DNA of 64,000 bases, from contig CAUYUJ010014362.1 of assembly GCA_963575745.1 (NCBI GenBank), forward strand, positions 347,922-411,921, read 5' to 3'. Below are positions 12,942 through 23,293 of this stretch, piece after piece. The stretch's first letter is position 1; every line of letters begins with the position of its first letter. This stretch comes from Prorocentrum cordatum (Eukaryota > Sar > Dinophyceae > Prorocentrales > Prorocentraceae). The notes beneath the pieces were generated by a model, which saw nothing but the letters and a program-made list of their open reading frames with translations, did not search any database and was not told where the DNA came from. A program made the translations under genes and the position numbers.

Positions 12942-14098
12942 ACTCGTAGAGCTTCCTGACAACATGTAATGTCGGAAAAATTACACACCAAAAATAGTTT
13001 TTCAGCCCAAGCAATTTCAGACCTCTCCGATGTAACAGCCGAACGCCCCCGATGCTTCTGGATTGTCTTCTGTACGAGCTCTGTAGCTCTCCTACAGCCC
13101 GAGTTACGTGCGTAAATCGACAGCACCTCTCAAGCTGACTCGAACAATACGAATAGTTTGGCAAACCTAGCTCGAGTATCAGACCGAGTTCAGACCTCTG
13201 CATGCGACAGGCGGACGCGTCTGATGTCTCTGAATCGATTCCTGTGATTAACAGCCCTGCAGCCCCCCTACAGCCCGAGTTAAGTGCAGGAAACCGACAG
13301 CACCTCAGGATGGTTCGAACAATAATAGTTTCGCGGACTCGGCAGCAGACAGAGTTCCGAGCTCTGGATTCGAAAGGCGGACGCACCTGATGTCTCCGAA
13401 TCGATTCCAGTGATTACCAGCCATGCAGCCCCCCCCCCCCCACACAGCCCGAGTTGAGTGCAGAGAACCGACAGCATCTCTCAAGATGATTCGAACAATA
13501 CGAATAGTTTCGCGATTCAAGATCGGGCAGCAGACCAAGTTCAGAGCTCTGGATTCAACAGACAACGGCCACTGATGATTCGGAAACAGATTCTGTACGT
13601 ATCAGCTCTGTAGCCGTCATGTAGCTCGAGTTAAGTACAGAAAACCGAGAGCGTATGTCAAGATGACTCGAATAATACGAATAGGTTTGCGGACCTAGCT
13701 CGGCTGGCAGACCGAGTTCAGACCTCTGGGTTCAACAGGCGAACGCGCCTGATCAGTCTGAATCGATTAGCTGTGCTTACCAGCTCTGTAGCTGCCCTGT
13801 ATCTCGAGTTAAGTCCAATATACCGACAGCGCGTGTCAAGATGACTCGAAACTGCCGATCCCGCCCGTGTGCTTTTTGGCAGTGAAAGGTACCCGATCGA
13901 GCTGAGATCAAGATGGCGAGCGGGAATAAGATCGAATATCACGGGAAAAGATACTAGAGCTCTAACGAATGGTTGAATTTCGAGAACAAAATTTTCAACC
14001 GAGCAAAAGTCGTCAAAACGTCCGTCGAGATTTATCTTGCCAACTAGCTCTCATTACTTAGCTTCCAGCAATAACTTGCTAAGGGAAGCTCTACGAGT
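12942..14098. repeat. TIR-bounded satellite block B
   Basis: Second copy of the block: the same 15-bp inverted ends at 12942-12956 and 14084-14098, the same upstream GGCGGTAA/TTACCGCC hairpin (about 12908-12936), and four internal monomers with landmarks at about 13180, 13343, 13530 and 13707. It also carries a C10 run at 13430-13441 not seen in the other copies. Confidence 0.85.
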
Positions 14099-14100
14099 TA

Positions 14101-14375
14101 TGGCCCCAAGAGGCCCCCAGGAGGGCCCAACAGGCCTCCAAGAGGCCCCCAAGATGCCCCCAAGAGGCCCCCAAGAGGCCCAAAGAGGCCCCCCCGAGGC
14201 ACCCAAGACGCTGCTGGAAGCCCCCGGGGCCGCCAAGAGGCCCCCAAGACGCCCCAAACGGCCTCCAAGAGGCTCCCAAGAGGCCCGAAGAGGCTCCCCC
14301 AAGGCACCCAAGACGCTTCTAGAAGCCCCCAGGGCCGCCAAGGGCCCCCAAGACGCCCCAAAAGGGGACGAAGTG
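14101..14375. repeat. GCCCCCAAGAGGCC tandem-like tract
   Basis: GGCCCCCAAGAGG and GCACCCAAGACGCT words repeat in two related halves of about 130 bp. This is the reverse orientation of the CTTGGGG class at 4.45 and 7.25 kb. The Pro/Arg-rich or Gly/Leu-rich open frames are artefacts. Confidence 0.8.
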
Positions 14376-14439
14376 CCCGAACGCCTCACGCCACGAGGGG
14401 CCCGAACGACTCACACCAGGACGAGGCCCTCCAGCGCTT

Positions 14440-15620
14440 TCGTAAAGGTCTTCCGGCGCTCTGGGGAGCTCCCCTGCAGCGCTGCTGAAGCGCTGCCAGA
14501 ATCGCTCCCATGCGTGCCTGCACGCGCGCAGGCACGCGTGGACGCTTGCCGGAAGCTCTCCCGGACCAGCTGCCGGGTCAGGCGAGGCGCTGCGAGGCTC
14601 GTGGAGCGACGGAGATAGGCTGCTGGCGGGCACCACCACCGTCCGGCCTATAATCTTAAACCCTCTAGCTCTCAGAGAGCTCTCCGGGAACATTGTCCTT
14701 TCTGGCCGGGTCGATCAGCTAGCTCCACCCCGCGCTCGAATTCCTCTAGCTCATCGATGTCGAAGAGCTCTACGAGGTACTAGCTGAGGGAAGCTCTACG
14801 AGTTACTAGCTCCACCCCGCCCCGGAATTCCTCCAGCTCATCGATGCCGAAGAGCTCTACAAGGTAAACCCGGAGAGCAAAGGGAGCACACAGCGGAAGG
14901 CTTTCCTGGCAAGCCTTCGGAAGCTCTCGTGGAGCGCTTCTGGGGCTCTGGGGGGCTTCCCTGCAGCGCTTCTGTGGAGCGCTGCCACGAACGATTCCAC
15001 GCGTGCCGGCGCGCGTGCAGGCTCGCGTGGGCGCTTGCTGGAAGCGCCCCCGGACCCGCTGCGAGGTTTTACAAGCCGCTGCGGGGGTCCTGGACCGGCG
15101 GAGATCGGCTGCTGGCGGGCACCACCTCCGTCCGGCTTCTAATGCAAAACCCTTCAGCTCTCAAAGAGCTCTCCGGGAGCATTGCCCGCCCGGGCCGGCT
15201 GGATCAACTAGCTGCACCCCGCGCCGGAATTCTTCTAGCTCATCGATGCCGAAGAGCTCTACGAGGTACTCGTATGCTTCCAGCAACTAGCCAAGGGAAG
15301 CTCTACGAGTTATTATTCTAGCTCATCGATACCGAAGATCTCTACGACGTATATTCCCAGAGAGCTCTCTGAGAGCTAGAGGGTCTTGCATTAGAAGCCG
15401 GACAGTGTTGGTGCCTGCCAGCAGCCCATCTCCGCCAGTCCGGGATCCTCGCAGCGGCCTGTAAAACCTCGAAGCGGGTCCGGGAGCGTTTCGGGCACAC
15501 GTCCACGCATGCTTGCACGCGCGCGGGCACGCGTGGAAGCGTTCGTGGCAGCGCTTCAGAAGCGCTGCAGGGGAGCCCCCAAGCCCCACATCACGAGAGC
15601 GTCCGAGGGCTCGCCAGGAA
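14440..15620. repeat. About 300-bp repeat: two direct copies and one inverted
   Basis: Copy 1 (about 14450-14700) and copy 2 (about 14925-15185) are in the same orientation. Copy 3 (about 15360-15600) is inverted. Shared landmarks in order: a CAGCGCT palindrome, CACGCGTG-rich words, GGAGAT(A/C/G)GGCTGCTGG and AGAGAGCTCTC. Two isolated copies of the 15-bp end of the neighbouring TIR blocks, GGAAGCTCTACGAGT, lie at 14789-14803 and 15296-15310, so fragments of that family are interleaved. Confidence 0.75.
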
Positions 15621-15925
15621 AGCTTTCGGGTGTGTGTTGCTTTCGCTCTCCGGTCTCTCCGGGTTTTGGACGCCACCAAGTGCTTCCACGGATCCGCCCC
15701 TACAGTGGCGCACCTGATGTCGCAATCCTCAGCAAGTTGATTCATATCATTCTGAGACCGCGCACTCTCCTGCGGTACAAACGATCGCGGCATTCCCAAA
15801 TCCCTCGGGCCCAGTTCACCACGCACAGACTATCTTCTGCCATTTCAACCGATACTGGGCCCTCCGGGCCCTCCTGCCAGACTGGGCGCCGGCGGTAAAC
15901 CGTCAACCTTTGTTACCGCCGGGGG

Positions 15926-17081
15926 ACTCGTAGAGCTTCCTGACAACATGTAATGTCGGAAAAATTACACACACAAAAAATAGTTTTTCAGCCCAAGCAA
16001 TTTCAGACCTCTCGGATGCAACAGCCGAACGCCCCCGATGCTTCTGGATTGTTGTACGAGCTCTGTAGCTCTTCTACAGCCCGAGTTACGTGCGTAAATC
16101 GACAGCACCTCTCAAGATGACTCGAACAATACGAATAGTTTGGAAAAACTAGCTCGAGTATCAGACCGAGTTCAGACCTCTGCATACGCACCTGATGTCT
16201 CTAAATCGATTTCTGGGATTACCAGCCTTGCAGCCCCCCCTACACGAGCTAAGTGCAGGAAACCGACAGCACCTCTCAGGATGACTCGAACAATACGAAT
16301 AGTTTCGCGGACCTAGATCAGGCAGCAGACAGAGTTCGAAGCTCTGGGTTTGATAGCCGGACGCGCCTGATGTCTCCAAATCGATCACAGTGATTACCAA
16401 CCAGGCAGCTCCCCTACAGCCCGAGTTGAGTGCAGAGAACCGACAGCATCTCTCAAGATGACTCGAACAATAGGAATAGTTTCGCGATTCTAGATCCGGC
16501 AGCAGACCAAGTTCAGAGCTCTGGATTCAACAGACAACGGCCAATGATGATTCTGAATCAGATTCTGTACGTATCAGCTCTGCAGATGTCCTGTAGCTCG
16601 AATTAAGTACAGAAAACCGAGAGCGTCTATGAAGATGACTCGAATAATACGATTAGGTTTGCGGACCTAGCTCGGCTAGCAGACCGAGTTCAGACCTCTG
16701 GGTTCAACAGACGAACGCGCCTGATCATGTCGATTATCTGTGCTTACCAGCTCTGTAGCTGTCCTGAAGCTCGAGCTATCTTGAGGAAACCGTCACCGCG
16801 TATCGAGATCACTCGAAACGGCCGATCCCACCTGGGCGCTTTTTGTCAGTCAAAGGTACCCGATCGAGCTGATATCAAGATGGCGAGCGGAAATAATATC
16901 GAATATCACGGGAAAAAATATTAAGAGCTCAAACAAATTGAGGAATTTCGAGAACAAAATTTTCAACCGACCAAAAGTCACCAAAAGGTCCGTCGAGATT
17001 TTTCTTGCCAACTAGCTCTCCAGCGCGCCGGAATTACTCTTAAGCTTCCAGCGATAGCTTGCTAAGGGAAGCTCTACGAGT
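15926..17081. repeat. TIR-bounded satellite block C
   Basis: Third copy of the block, separated from B by 1.8 kb of other repeats: 15-bp inverted ends at 15926-15940 and 17067-17081, the conserved hairpin upstream (about 15892-15920), and internal monomer landmarks at about 16160, 16327, 16504 and 16681. It carries small deletions relative to A and B, notably near 16045 and 16186. Confidence 0.85.
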
Positions 17082-17089
17082 TACAGTTT

Positions 17090-17515
17090 CGTGGTTGCAC
17101 TCGTGGGCAATCCTACGAGCGAGCCTCTCAGGGTTTCCCCAGGCGAGCCCCACGTATCCACAGGACAAGGGGCGAGCGTTTTCCTAAAGATGGGCTCCCA
17201 TCAGGGCTGCATTTTCGTCACGCACGCAACTGCATTCCACCAGTCTGTAGCATTCCACTTGATGCTGAACCAGCGTAAATTACCACTCGCCGCTAGCATG
17301 AGACAATGCCAGCTATCAGTGTTTACATGCGCTCTCCCTCCCACTCTCCTCGTACCTTCCCTCCTCCTGGCCCCCGTGAACATGGATGCGAGTCTGTCCC
17401 TCCGCATTGACCATTCCCCCCGCGCGGTGTAACATAGTCTGCAGCGTCTGGCGCCACGCTCGCTCCACGGACGTCTGTGGAGGGGCCAGATCATGAACTT
17501 GGAAGCGTCCAAAAC
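17090..17515. other. No gene recognised
   Basis: A plus-strand open frame of 113 codons starts at 17091 but has no recognisable motif and a similar-sized frame opposes it. I leave it uncalled. Confidence 0.5.
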
Positions 17516-17519
17516 CCGG

Positions 17520-17790
17520 ATAGCAAAGAGGCGCTCACACAAACGAGCACACGCACATCAGCACGCACGCACGGCCACACACATACAACACGAGGACACA
17601 AACGCACGCCAGCATGCTCAGCACACACGCACACACACACGCACACACACACGCACACATCCACACGCAGAGGTCGAAACACACGCGCGAACGCGCACAC
17701 ACACACACACACAAAAACACACAACATCTCACATACACACCCACGGACACGCACACGCACCCAAATCACACAAGCACACACCGCGCGCCC
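17520..17790. repeat. CA-rich microsatellite
   Basis: CACACACGCACA words in loose tandem. The Thr/His-rich and Val/Cys-rich frames read through it are artefacts. Confidence 0.95.
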
Positions 17791-17794
17791 CCGG

Positions 17795-17915
17795 CCTCCC
17801 CGCCGGCGCTGTGGGGGGGGGAGGCACCGCCCCATTTTGCGGCCGGACCTCCCTGCACTCCAGCCACTCCGCCCTCGCGGAGCACCACTGGGAAAAAGCG
17901 CGGGGGCCCCAGCGC
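17795..17915. repeat. Dispersed GC-rich module, copy 1
   Basis: A GC-rich segment containing GGGGGGAGGCACCGCCC, CTCCAGCCACTCCGCC and CTCGCGGAGC in that order. The same ordered phrases recur at 24870-24985. In both places the segment is followed directly by an ACAGACAC tract, so the module and the satellite travel together. Confidence 0.75.
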
Positions 17916-17924
17916 CGCGCGCGC

Positions 17925-19125
17925 ACACAGGCAGACACACGCCCACACACTCACACGCATACACACGCGCACAGACACAGAGACACACAGACACACAGAC
18001 ACACAGAAACACAGACGCACAGACACACACACAGACACAGAGACACACACGGACACACTGACACACTGACACACACACACTCACTCACAGACACAGAGAC
18101 ACATAGACGCACAGACACACAGGTACACACACACAGACACACAGACACGCAAACACACAAACACACAGACACACAGACACACAGACACACAGACACACAG
18201 AGACGCAGAAACAGACACACAGACACACAGACACACAGACACGCATACACACGAACACACATACACAAACACACAGACACACAGACACACAGTCACACAG
18301 ACACACAGACACACAGACACACAGACACACAGACACACTGACAAACACTGACACAGTGACACACTGCCACTGCCACACTGACACGCTGACACACAGACAC
18401 GCAGACACACAGCCACACAGACACAGAGACACAAAGGCACACGACACACAGACACACAGACACACATACTCACAAAAGACACACACACAGACACACAGAC
18501 AAATTAACAAAAAGGAACACAGACACACGGACACGCAATCCTCGAAGTCGCCCAGCCTCCACCGCCCACCGACGAGGCCAGCGCCGCCAAGGTCGCGCTG
18601 GCCCCCCAGAACCGTCGGCAGCGGCGGCCACTCCCGCACAAGGATGCTCACGCCCACACGCGAACACCCGCACACACACACGCACGCAAACACTCACGCA
18701 GCCACAGACACACGCACACGCACACACACACGCAAACGCACACCAGCGCACACACACATGCCAGACACAGACACACAGACACGCTGACACACAGACACAC
18801 AGACACACAGACACACAGAAACACGGACACACAGACACACAGAAACACAGACACACAGACACACAGACACACAGACACAAAGACACACAGGCACACAAGC
18901 ACACAGTCACACAGACACACGGACACACAGACACACAAGCACACGCACACACAGACACAGATACACACAGAAAGACAGACACGCAGACACGCAGACACAC
19001 AGCCACACAGACGCACCGACACACATACACACAGGCGCACAGACACACAGGCACACTGACACACCGGCACACAGACACACCGACACAGACACAAGAACAC
19101 TCAAACACACAGACACACAGCCACA
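17925..19125. repeat. ACAGACAC octamer/dinucleotide satellite
   Basis: Long tract built from CAGACACACAGACACA with many variants (ACGCAGACAC, ACACTGACAC). It is interrupted at about 18535-18660 by a GC-rich spacer. Frames through it encode repetitive Cys/Val/Ser or His/Thr strings and are not genes. Confidence 0.95.
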
Positions 19126-19348
19126 CAGACACCCCTCCCTCCCCCGCGACCCCCATGCGGCCCTCGACGCACCCCGCCCCCCGCCACTCCCGCTGGCGCT
19201 CCAGAGGGGGGAGGCTTGGCTTGGCTTGGAGTCGACTGAAGCGGGCTCTCAGAGCCCAGTCGCAGTGTCCACACGGCAGCGTTAGCTGTTACAATTCAGC
19301 CTGTACACTATAAAGCGCGAAGCGCGTAGATATACACAAGCACAGGCA

Positions 19349-19960
19349 TCAACATGAAAAGAGACGGCAAACACGCGCAAGACGAGCTGTGGCTGCAAGC
19401 AGCCGTTCCGCGGCACTCAGTTCAGCTTGAGTAACTGTGCAAGCATCGCTCAAACACCAGGCCTCTCTGCACACCTCCGTCCAAACACAGTCGTTAGTAT
19501 TTGTCCGAAACCCGATATCGAGCCAGCAGCCACACCCAACCCCTAAGGCCGAGACGCCACCATCCCAGGCACCCCGAATGGCAACGACATTCATCGTGTA
19601 AGTAAATATAGAATCGTACGACTCTTTGATATAAGTTAGGCCCTCGCGGGCCTCATGTGTCAGTCTGTCAGCTCTCTCATTATTTTCCCTAAAGATATGC
19701 TTCACAATGTCACGTCCCTTCATAGGTGGTCTCCCTCCCTCCTGCACACATACGTTGTATAACCGATCCTGCAAGTTGGCGACTCGTTTGCGATAGTCCA
19801 CCTGTTCACATGCCCACACACCGTTGATCCACGACACAATCAGCAGACTATCCCCGCAGATCTCCACAGGTAGTCCAGGGGTGGTAAAATCCCAGACCGT
19901 CTCACGCATGTACGATAGTGCAATACGTTTGCTGAGTCTCAAATTCGTCTCCTCCTCCAT
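19349..19960 (-). CDS. RNase H-like ORF with permuted halves
   Basis: 203 codons starting at the ATG that directly follows the stop of the RT ORF, in the same frame. It should degrade RNA in the RNA/cDNA hybrid during retrotransposition. Residues about 34-48 (CGDSLLIVSWINGVW) look like the strand with the third catalytic Asp (D37), and NNERADRLTHEAR (93-105) like the C-terminal Asp segment (D98). Then come WDGGVSALGVGCG (132-144), resembling the first catalytic strand (D133), and TQAELSAAERLL (177-188), resembling the Glu helix (E180). The usual order is the second pair after the first, so the domain appears circularly permuted, or built from two half copies. The ORF then stops at TGA. Confidence 0.6.
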   Translation of the reverse strand: MEEETNLRLSKRIALSYMRETVWDFTTPGLPVEICGDSLLIVSWINGVWACEQVDYRKRVANLQDRLYNVCVQEGGRPPMKGRDIVKHIFRENNERADRLTHEAREGLTYIKESYDSIFTYTMNVVAIRGAWDGGVSALGVGCGCWLDIGFRTNTNDCVWTEVCREAWCLSDACTVTQAELSAAERLLAATARLARVCRLFSC

Positions 19961-22900
19961 CTATCTTCTCTTGGGTTCCCTTTCCTCCTCCATACCTCCA
20001 CTAATACCGAACTCCTCCTCCTTCTCGTAGTTGGTACCACATCCTCTCTTGTGTTCTGGCTGAAAATATTTGTGTATATGCTCGGCCGCCGTCACGACAG
20101 CCCACGTGAAAAAATCATTGCGTAGCATGCAGTCCCACCAGTCATCATCAAAGAACTGCTGTAGTGGGTACTGCCATGTGCGCCGAGCCGTCACTTCCCT
20201 CCCCATTTTCCTCCTCCTCATATCCCCTTCCTCCCGACGAATACGTGTGGAAGCATGTGCATGGAAAAATGCGGCAGCTCGATCACGCATGTGATCCCAT
20301 TGCTTAGGGAAGGCCATCATACCGAATCTCGCATCATACCAACAGCGATAGTGGCAGTTATGCACAGGCACAGATTGGATAAAATTAGACAAATCCTTGG
20401 CAACATTCCAGCATGCTAACAATAAACGCTGTGACAGTGGCATAAAACCTGCCTCCTGCAATAATGTCCTGCATCTCCTCCTCCGACGCAGCTCATAGTC
20501 CTGAATGGATTCCTCTGGCAGTCTCCTCGTGGCCACGATCTGCAGCAAGCATTGGCCCTCAAAGCGGTGGATGTCCTCAAGACTGCTGTCATCCAACGTG
20601 AGATTCTCTCCTCCATACAGTATCTGAGATTGAATCCGTTCCGTATATCTCTGAAACTTAGCATTGATAGGTACACATCTGGCCCCATAGTAGGCCTTCT
20701 GTGCATAGAAAGCCCTCCTTGCAGCATCCAGTCGATAGGCCAGATCCTCATGAGAATGTGCCCGATAGTCGGTGGTAATGAATACACCCAGCAGCACCGT
20801 AGACGTCACACGAGATAAACGAAAAGTCTGAAATCCATTGGTCGTCGATGAGATCTCAATATTATGTGCCTGTGAGATCGTACCGTCCTGTTCAAAACTC
20901 ACATCCTGTCCAAATACAAGGTATTCGCCAAGCAGAGGGATGGGAGTGGCATTAGCTTGAATGGGTTTCCATTCCATGCCGTGTCGCACAAGAGAGTGTG
21001 TGAGCACCATGTGGTTGACCGTATGTTGAACCGTCGTACTCCATTTTGCCCCTACAATCTCGCAACTGTAACCGTACCCAAAGACATCCCACGTATGAAA
21101 CGTCGCACTCCACATGTGGGCAGCAATAAGGTTGAAAGCCAGTGGCCCTTCTGGACCTCCAGTCCTAATATTCACATCCCAAGAGAATCCCCCAATACTC
21201 AGACCCTCACCTGTGACCTCACAACTCCCATAAAGTACAGCCTCCAGAAGGGGTATCTGAAACTGCAGAGGTACCTGACTCCATTGAAGGGCCTCACGGA
21301 GTTTCCCCACAGTGGCATGGTCGAAGGCCCTACGGATATCACAGATAGCAACGTGCAGTTCTTGATCACGCCATTTGGACGCATGTTGGCCCATATTTTT
21401 GAGGGCCGCAGTGATTTCGAAAGTCTTGCGGTTACGCTGGAATCCGTAGAGACCCAAACGGCGTAGTACACCCGAAGACTCCACAGACTCCTCAATCATA
21501 CACACAAGCGTGCTGACATACCAACGTGCGATAGCATTGAGCAAGCACAGGAACCTGCAGTCGGACATGTTACTAGTGAGAGTCTTCTTCGGCATAACAC
21601 AAACAAGGATCTCACGCCAACTTTCAGGGTATGGGATCACACCCCAAAAGACCTGGTCAAAGATTGTGTGCATCTTATTCAGAGAGGCCCATGGTATTTT
21701 CTTCAATATCTCGCACGGCACACCGTCCCGTCCTGTCGCCCTGGACGATCGGAGCCGACTCCGAGCACGCAAGAGCGTGCTGAAAGGTAAATTCGAGGCC
21801 GGCATCATGTTGGCCTCCCGTCGCAGCTCCTGCAACAGGCGACTGTTGGCCGAACGTGCCTCAAGAGATGAGAACTGCTCCTGACAAGTACGATGTATGA
21901 TCCTCTCCCAATGCTGTCTATCCTCCGTCCCTCCCAGATTGTGTAGTGTGTTGCGTACACGTCTGCGCACGGGCGGGATCTGCCACTCCAGACGAGCACG
22001 GCGGTATTGTCTCCGCAGGGCGTTGAGCTGACGTGTCAGCTCACGCCTCTCAGGACTCTGTCCAGGCGGAAGTGCACGACGCCGTTCAAGCAACGGCTGG
22101 AGTCCTGACGGTCGCACGGGAGGTTTTCGAGCGGCATCCCTGGTCTGAAAAGCAACTCCCTGGGTAAAACTGTTCACGAGTCCAGAAGCCAAACCACGAA
22201 AGTCCCGAGGAGTACCACATCCAGGACCGTCGTCGTCGCAGGTCTTTGTCTCGTAAGGTATACCATTGGGGGTCCCTTTGAGGCCCATGTCATCATCATC
22301 ACCGTCACCCTGGAAATCATGAATCCGTTCCATCATCTCATCACATTGTGTACGTGCGATGTTCTCGTCATACCATGTACTTGGCGTGTAACCTACCAAC
22401 TGCACCCGTGGTCTATAACATGCATTCCAAAATCTGTCAGGACTCCCGTGGTCTCTAGCAGAAAGAAAAAGCATCGCATGGTCAGACAAGCGGCTGGTAG
22501 CCAGCTTACCCCCTCTGTGAAACTCGTATGATACCGTCATCTCCGCTATATCCCAGCGAAGAGGTATACACATATAGTCGAGCACAGCGGACCTTGCTGG
22601 CACGCGCCCCCTCGCGTAGCCTGTCCACGTCACAGACCTATCTTGAAATGTGTTGGCAGCCTTCAAACCAAACTCCATGAGCATACCTAATATCCTCCTC
22701 CTCATGTCGTTGTTGATCCTCTCCCTCTCTCTGATCTTAGTACCCTCCTCCGAATAAACCATCCTCCCATCCACACCACCACCCGTGATAGCATATCTAA
22801 TACCCTTGAATTCCCCACAAGTGTTCCCAGGGAGCTCCACATTGAAATCCCCAGAGATAACCACGCTCGGAGTCCTATATTTCCCACTGCATTCTCTAAT

Positions 22901-23293
22901 AATCCGTGTAAGTTCCGCAACCGTTTCGTCACATATAGTCTCGGCATCTTTGACGCTCTCATCTGGAAGATAAACGCTCGCAAAGATAATTGGGTGGTTT
23001 TTCTTGCCCAAGACAGCCACGACCAGCCTAGATTGTGTAGTGATAATATCCCGAATCTGTCCCTTCCATTGTCCGTTCATCATAATGGCCGCCTTCCCAT
23101 CCTTTGATGGGAAAACACTAAACCCCAGGCGTGTGCACTCACTAGATATCAGATGTTGTCCCTCCTGAATAGCCGCAAGGCCAACATGGGCCAGACAGTG
23201 TATCACTTCCGCCGCTCTGCATTTTTTGCACCAGCCCTTTGACAGTTCCACGTCGCAGCATTCATTTGAAAGAACTGTCGGGCACTCTTTCAC
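19961..23293 (-). CDS. AP endonuclease-reverse transcriptase polyprotein
   Basis: 1110 codons. N-terminal AP-type endonuclease: SGDFNVELPG at about residue 147 and SDHA near 269 match the conserved Asp-Asn and Ser-Asp-His motifs of this fold, which nicks target DNA. Reverse transcriptase follows: GRDGVPCEIL near 520, motif A as CDIRRAFDHA near 650 and motif B-like RTGGPEGPLAFNL near 708. A canonical motif C (Y/F-x-D-D) is not visible; the expected place, after FGYGYSCEIVGAK, reads directly into sequence resembling the segment beyond it. The ORF ends in an in-frame UAG (19961-19963) followed at once by the RNase H-like ORF. Likely inactive if motif C is truly absent. The start is uncertain because the frame overlaps the upstream ORF end by four bases. 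Confidence 0.8.
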   Translation of the reverse strand: MKECPTVLSNECCDVELSKGWCKKCRAAEVIHCLAHVGLAAIQEGQHLISSECTRLGFSVFPSKDGKAAIMMNGQWKGQIRDIITTQSRLVVAVLGKKNHPIIFASVYLPDESVKDAETICDETVAELTRIIRECSGKYRTPSVVISGDFNVELPGNTCGEFKGIRYAITGGGVDGRMVYSEEGTKIRERERINNDMRRRILGMLMEFGLKAANTFQDRSVTWTGYARGRVPARSAVLDYMCIPLRWDIAEMTVSYEFHRGGKLATSRLSDHAMLFLSARDHGSPDRFWNACYRPRVQLVGYTPSTWYDENIARTQCDEMMERIHDFQGDGDDDDMGLKGTPNGIPYETKTCDDDGPGCGTPRDFRGLASGLVNSFTQGVAFQTRDAARKPPVRPSGLQPLLERRRALPPGQSPERRELTRQLNALRRQYRRARLEWQIPPVRRRVRNTLHNLGGTEDRQHWERIIHRTCQEQFSSLEARSANSRLLQELRREANMMPASNLPFSTLLRARSRLRSSRATGRDGVPCEILKKIPWASLNKMHTIFDQVFWGVIPYPESWREILVCVMPKKTLTSNMSDCRFLCLLNAIARWYVSTLVCMIEESVESSGVLRRLGLYGFQRNRKTFEITAALKNMGQHASKWRDQELHVAICDIRRAFDHATVGKLREALQWSQVPLQFQIPLLEAVLYGSCEVTGEGLSIGGFSWDVNIRTGGPEGPLAFNLIAAHMWSATFHTWDVFGYGYSCEIVGAKWSTTVQHTVNHMVLTHSLVRHGMEWKPIQANATPIPLLGEYLVFGQDVSFEQDGTISQAHNIEISSTTNGFQTFRLSRVTSTVLLGVFITTDYRAHSHEDLAYRLDAARRAFYAQKAYYGARCVPINAKFQRYTERIQSQILYGGENLTLDDSSLEDIHRFEGQCLLQIVATRRLPEESIQDYELRRRRRCRTLLQEAGFMPLSQRLLLACWNVAKDLSNFIQSVPVHNCHYRCWYDARFGMMAFPKQWDHMRDRAAAFFHAHASTRIRREEGDMRRRKMGREVTARRTWQYPLQQFFDDDWWDCMLRNDFFTWAVVTAAEHIHKYFQPEHKRGCGTNYEKEEEFGISGGMEEEREPKRR

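Noticed and set aside
14470-15570. GCAGCGC...GCGCTGC hairpins as members of the core hairpin family
   Set aside because: They belong to the 300-bp repeat, have a different loop and fixed arms.
17477-19156. Several open frames of 100-280 codons in CA/ACAGACAC repeats on both strands
   Set aside because: Cys/Val/Ser and His/Thr strings follow from the repeat unit; every frame is open for the same reason.
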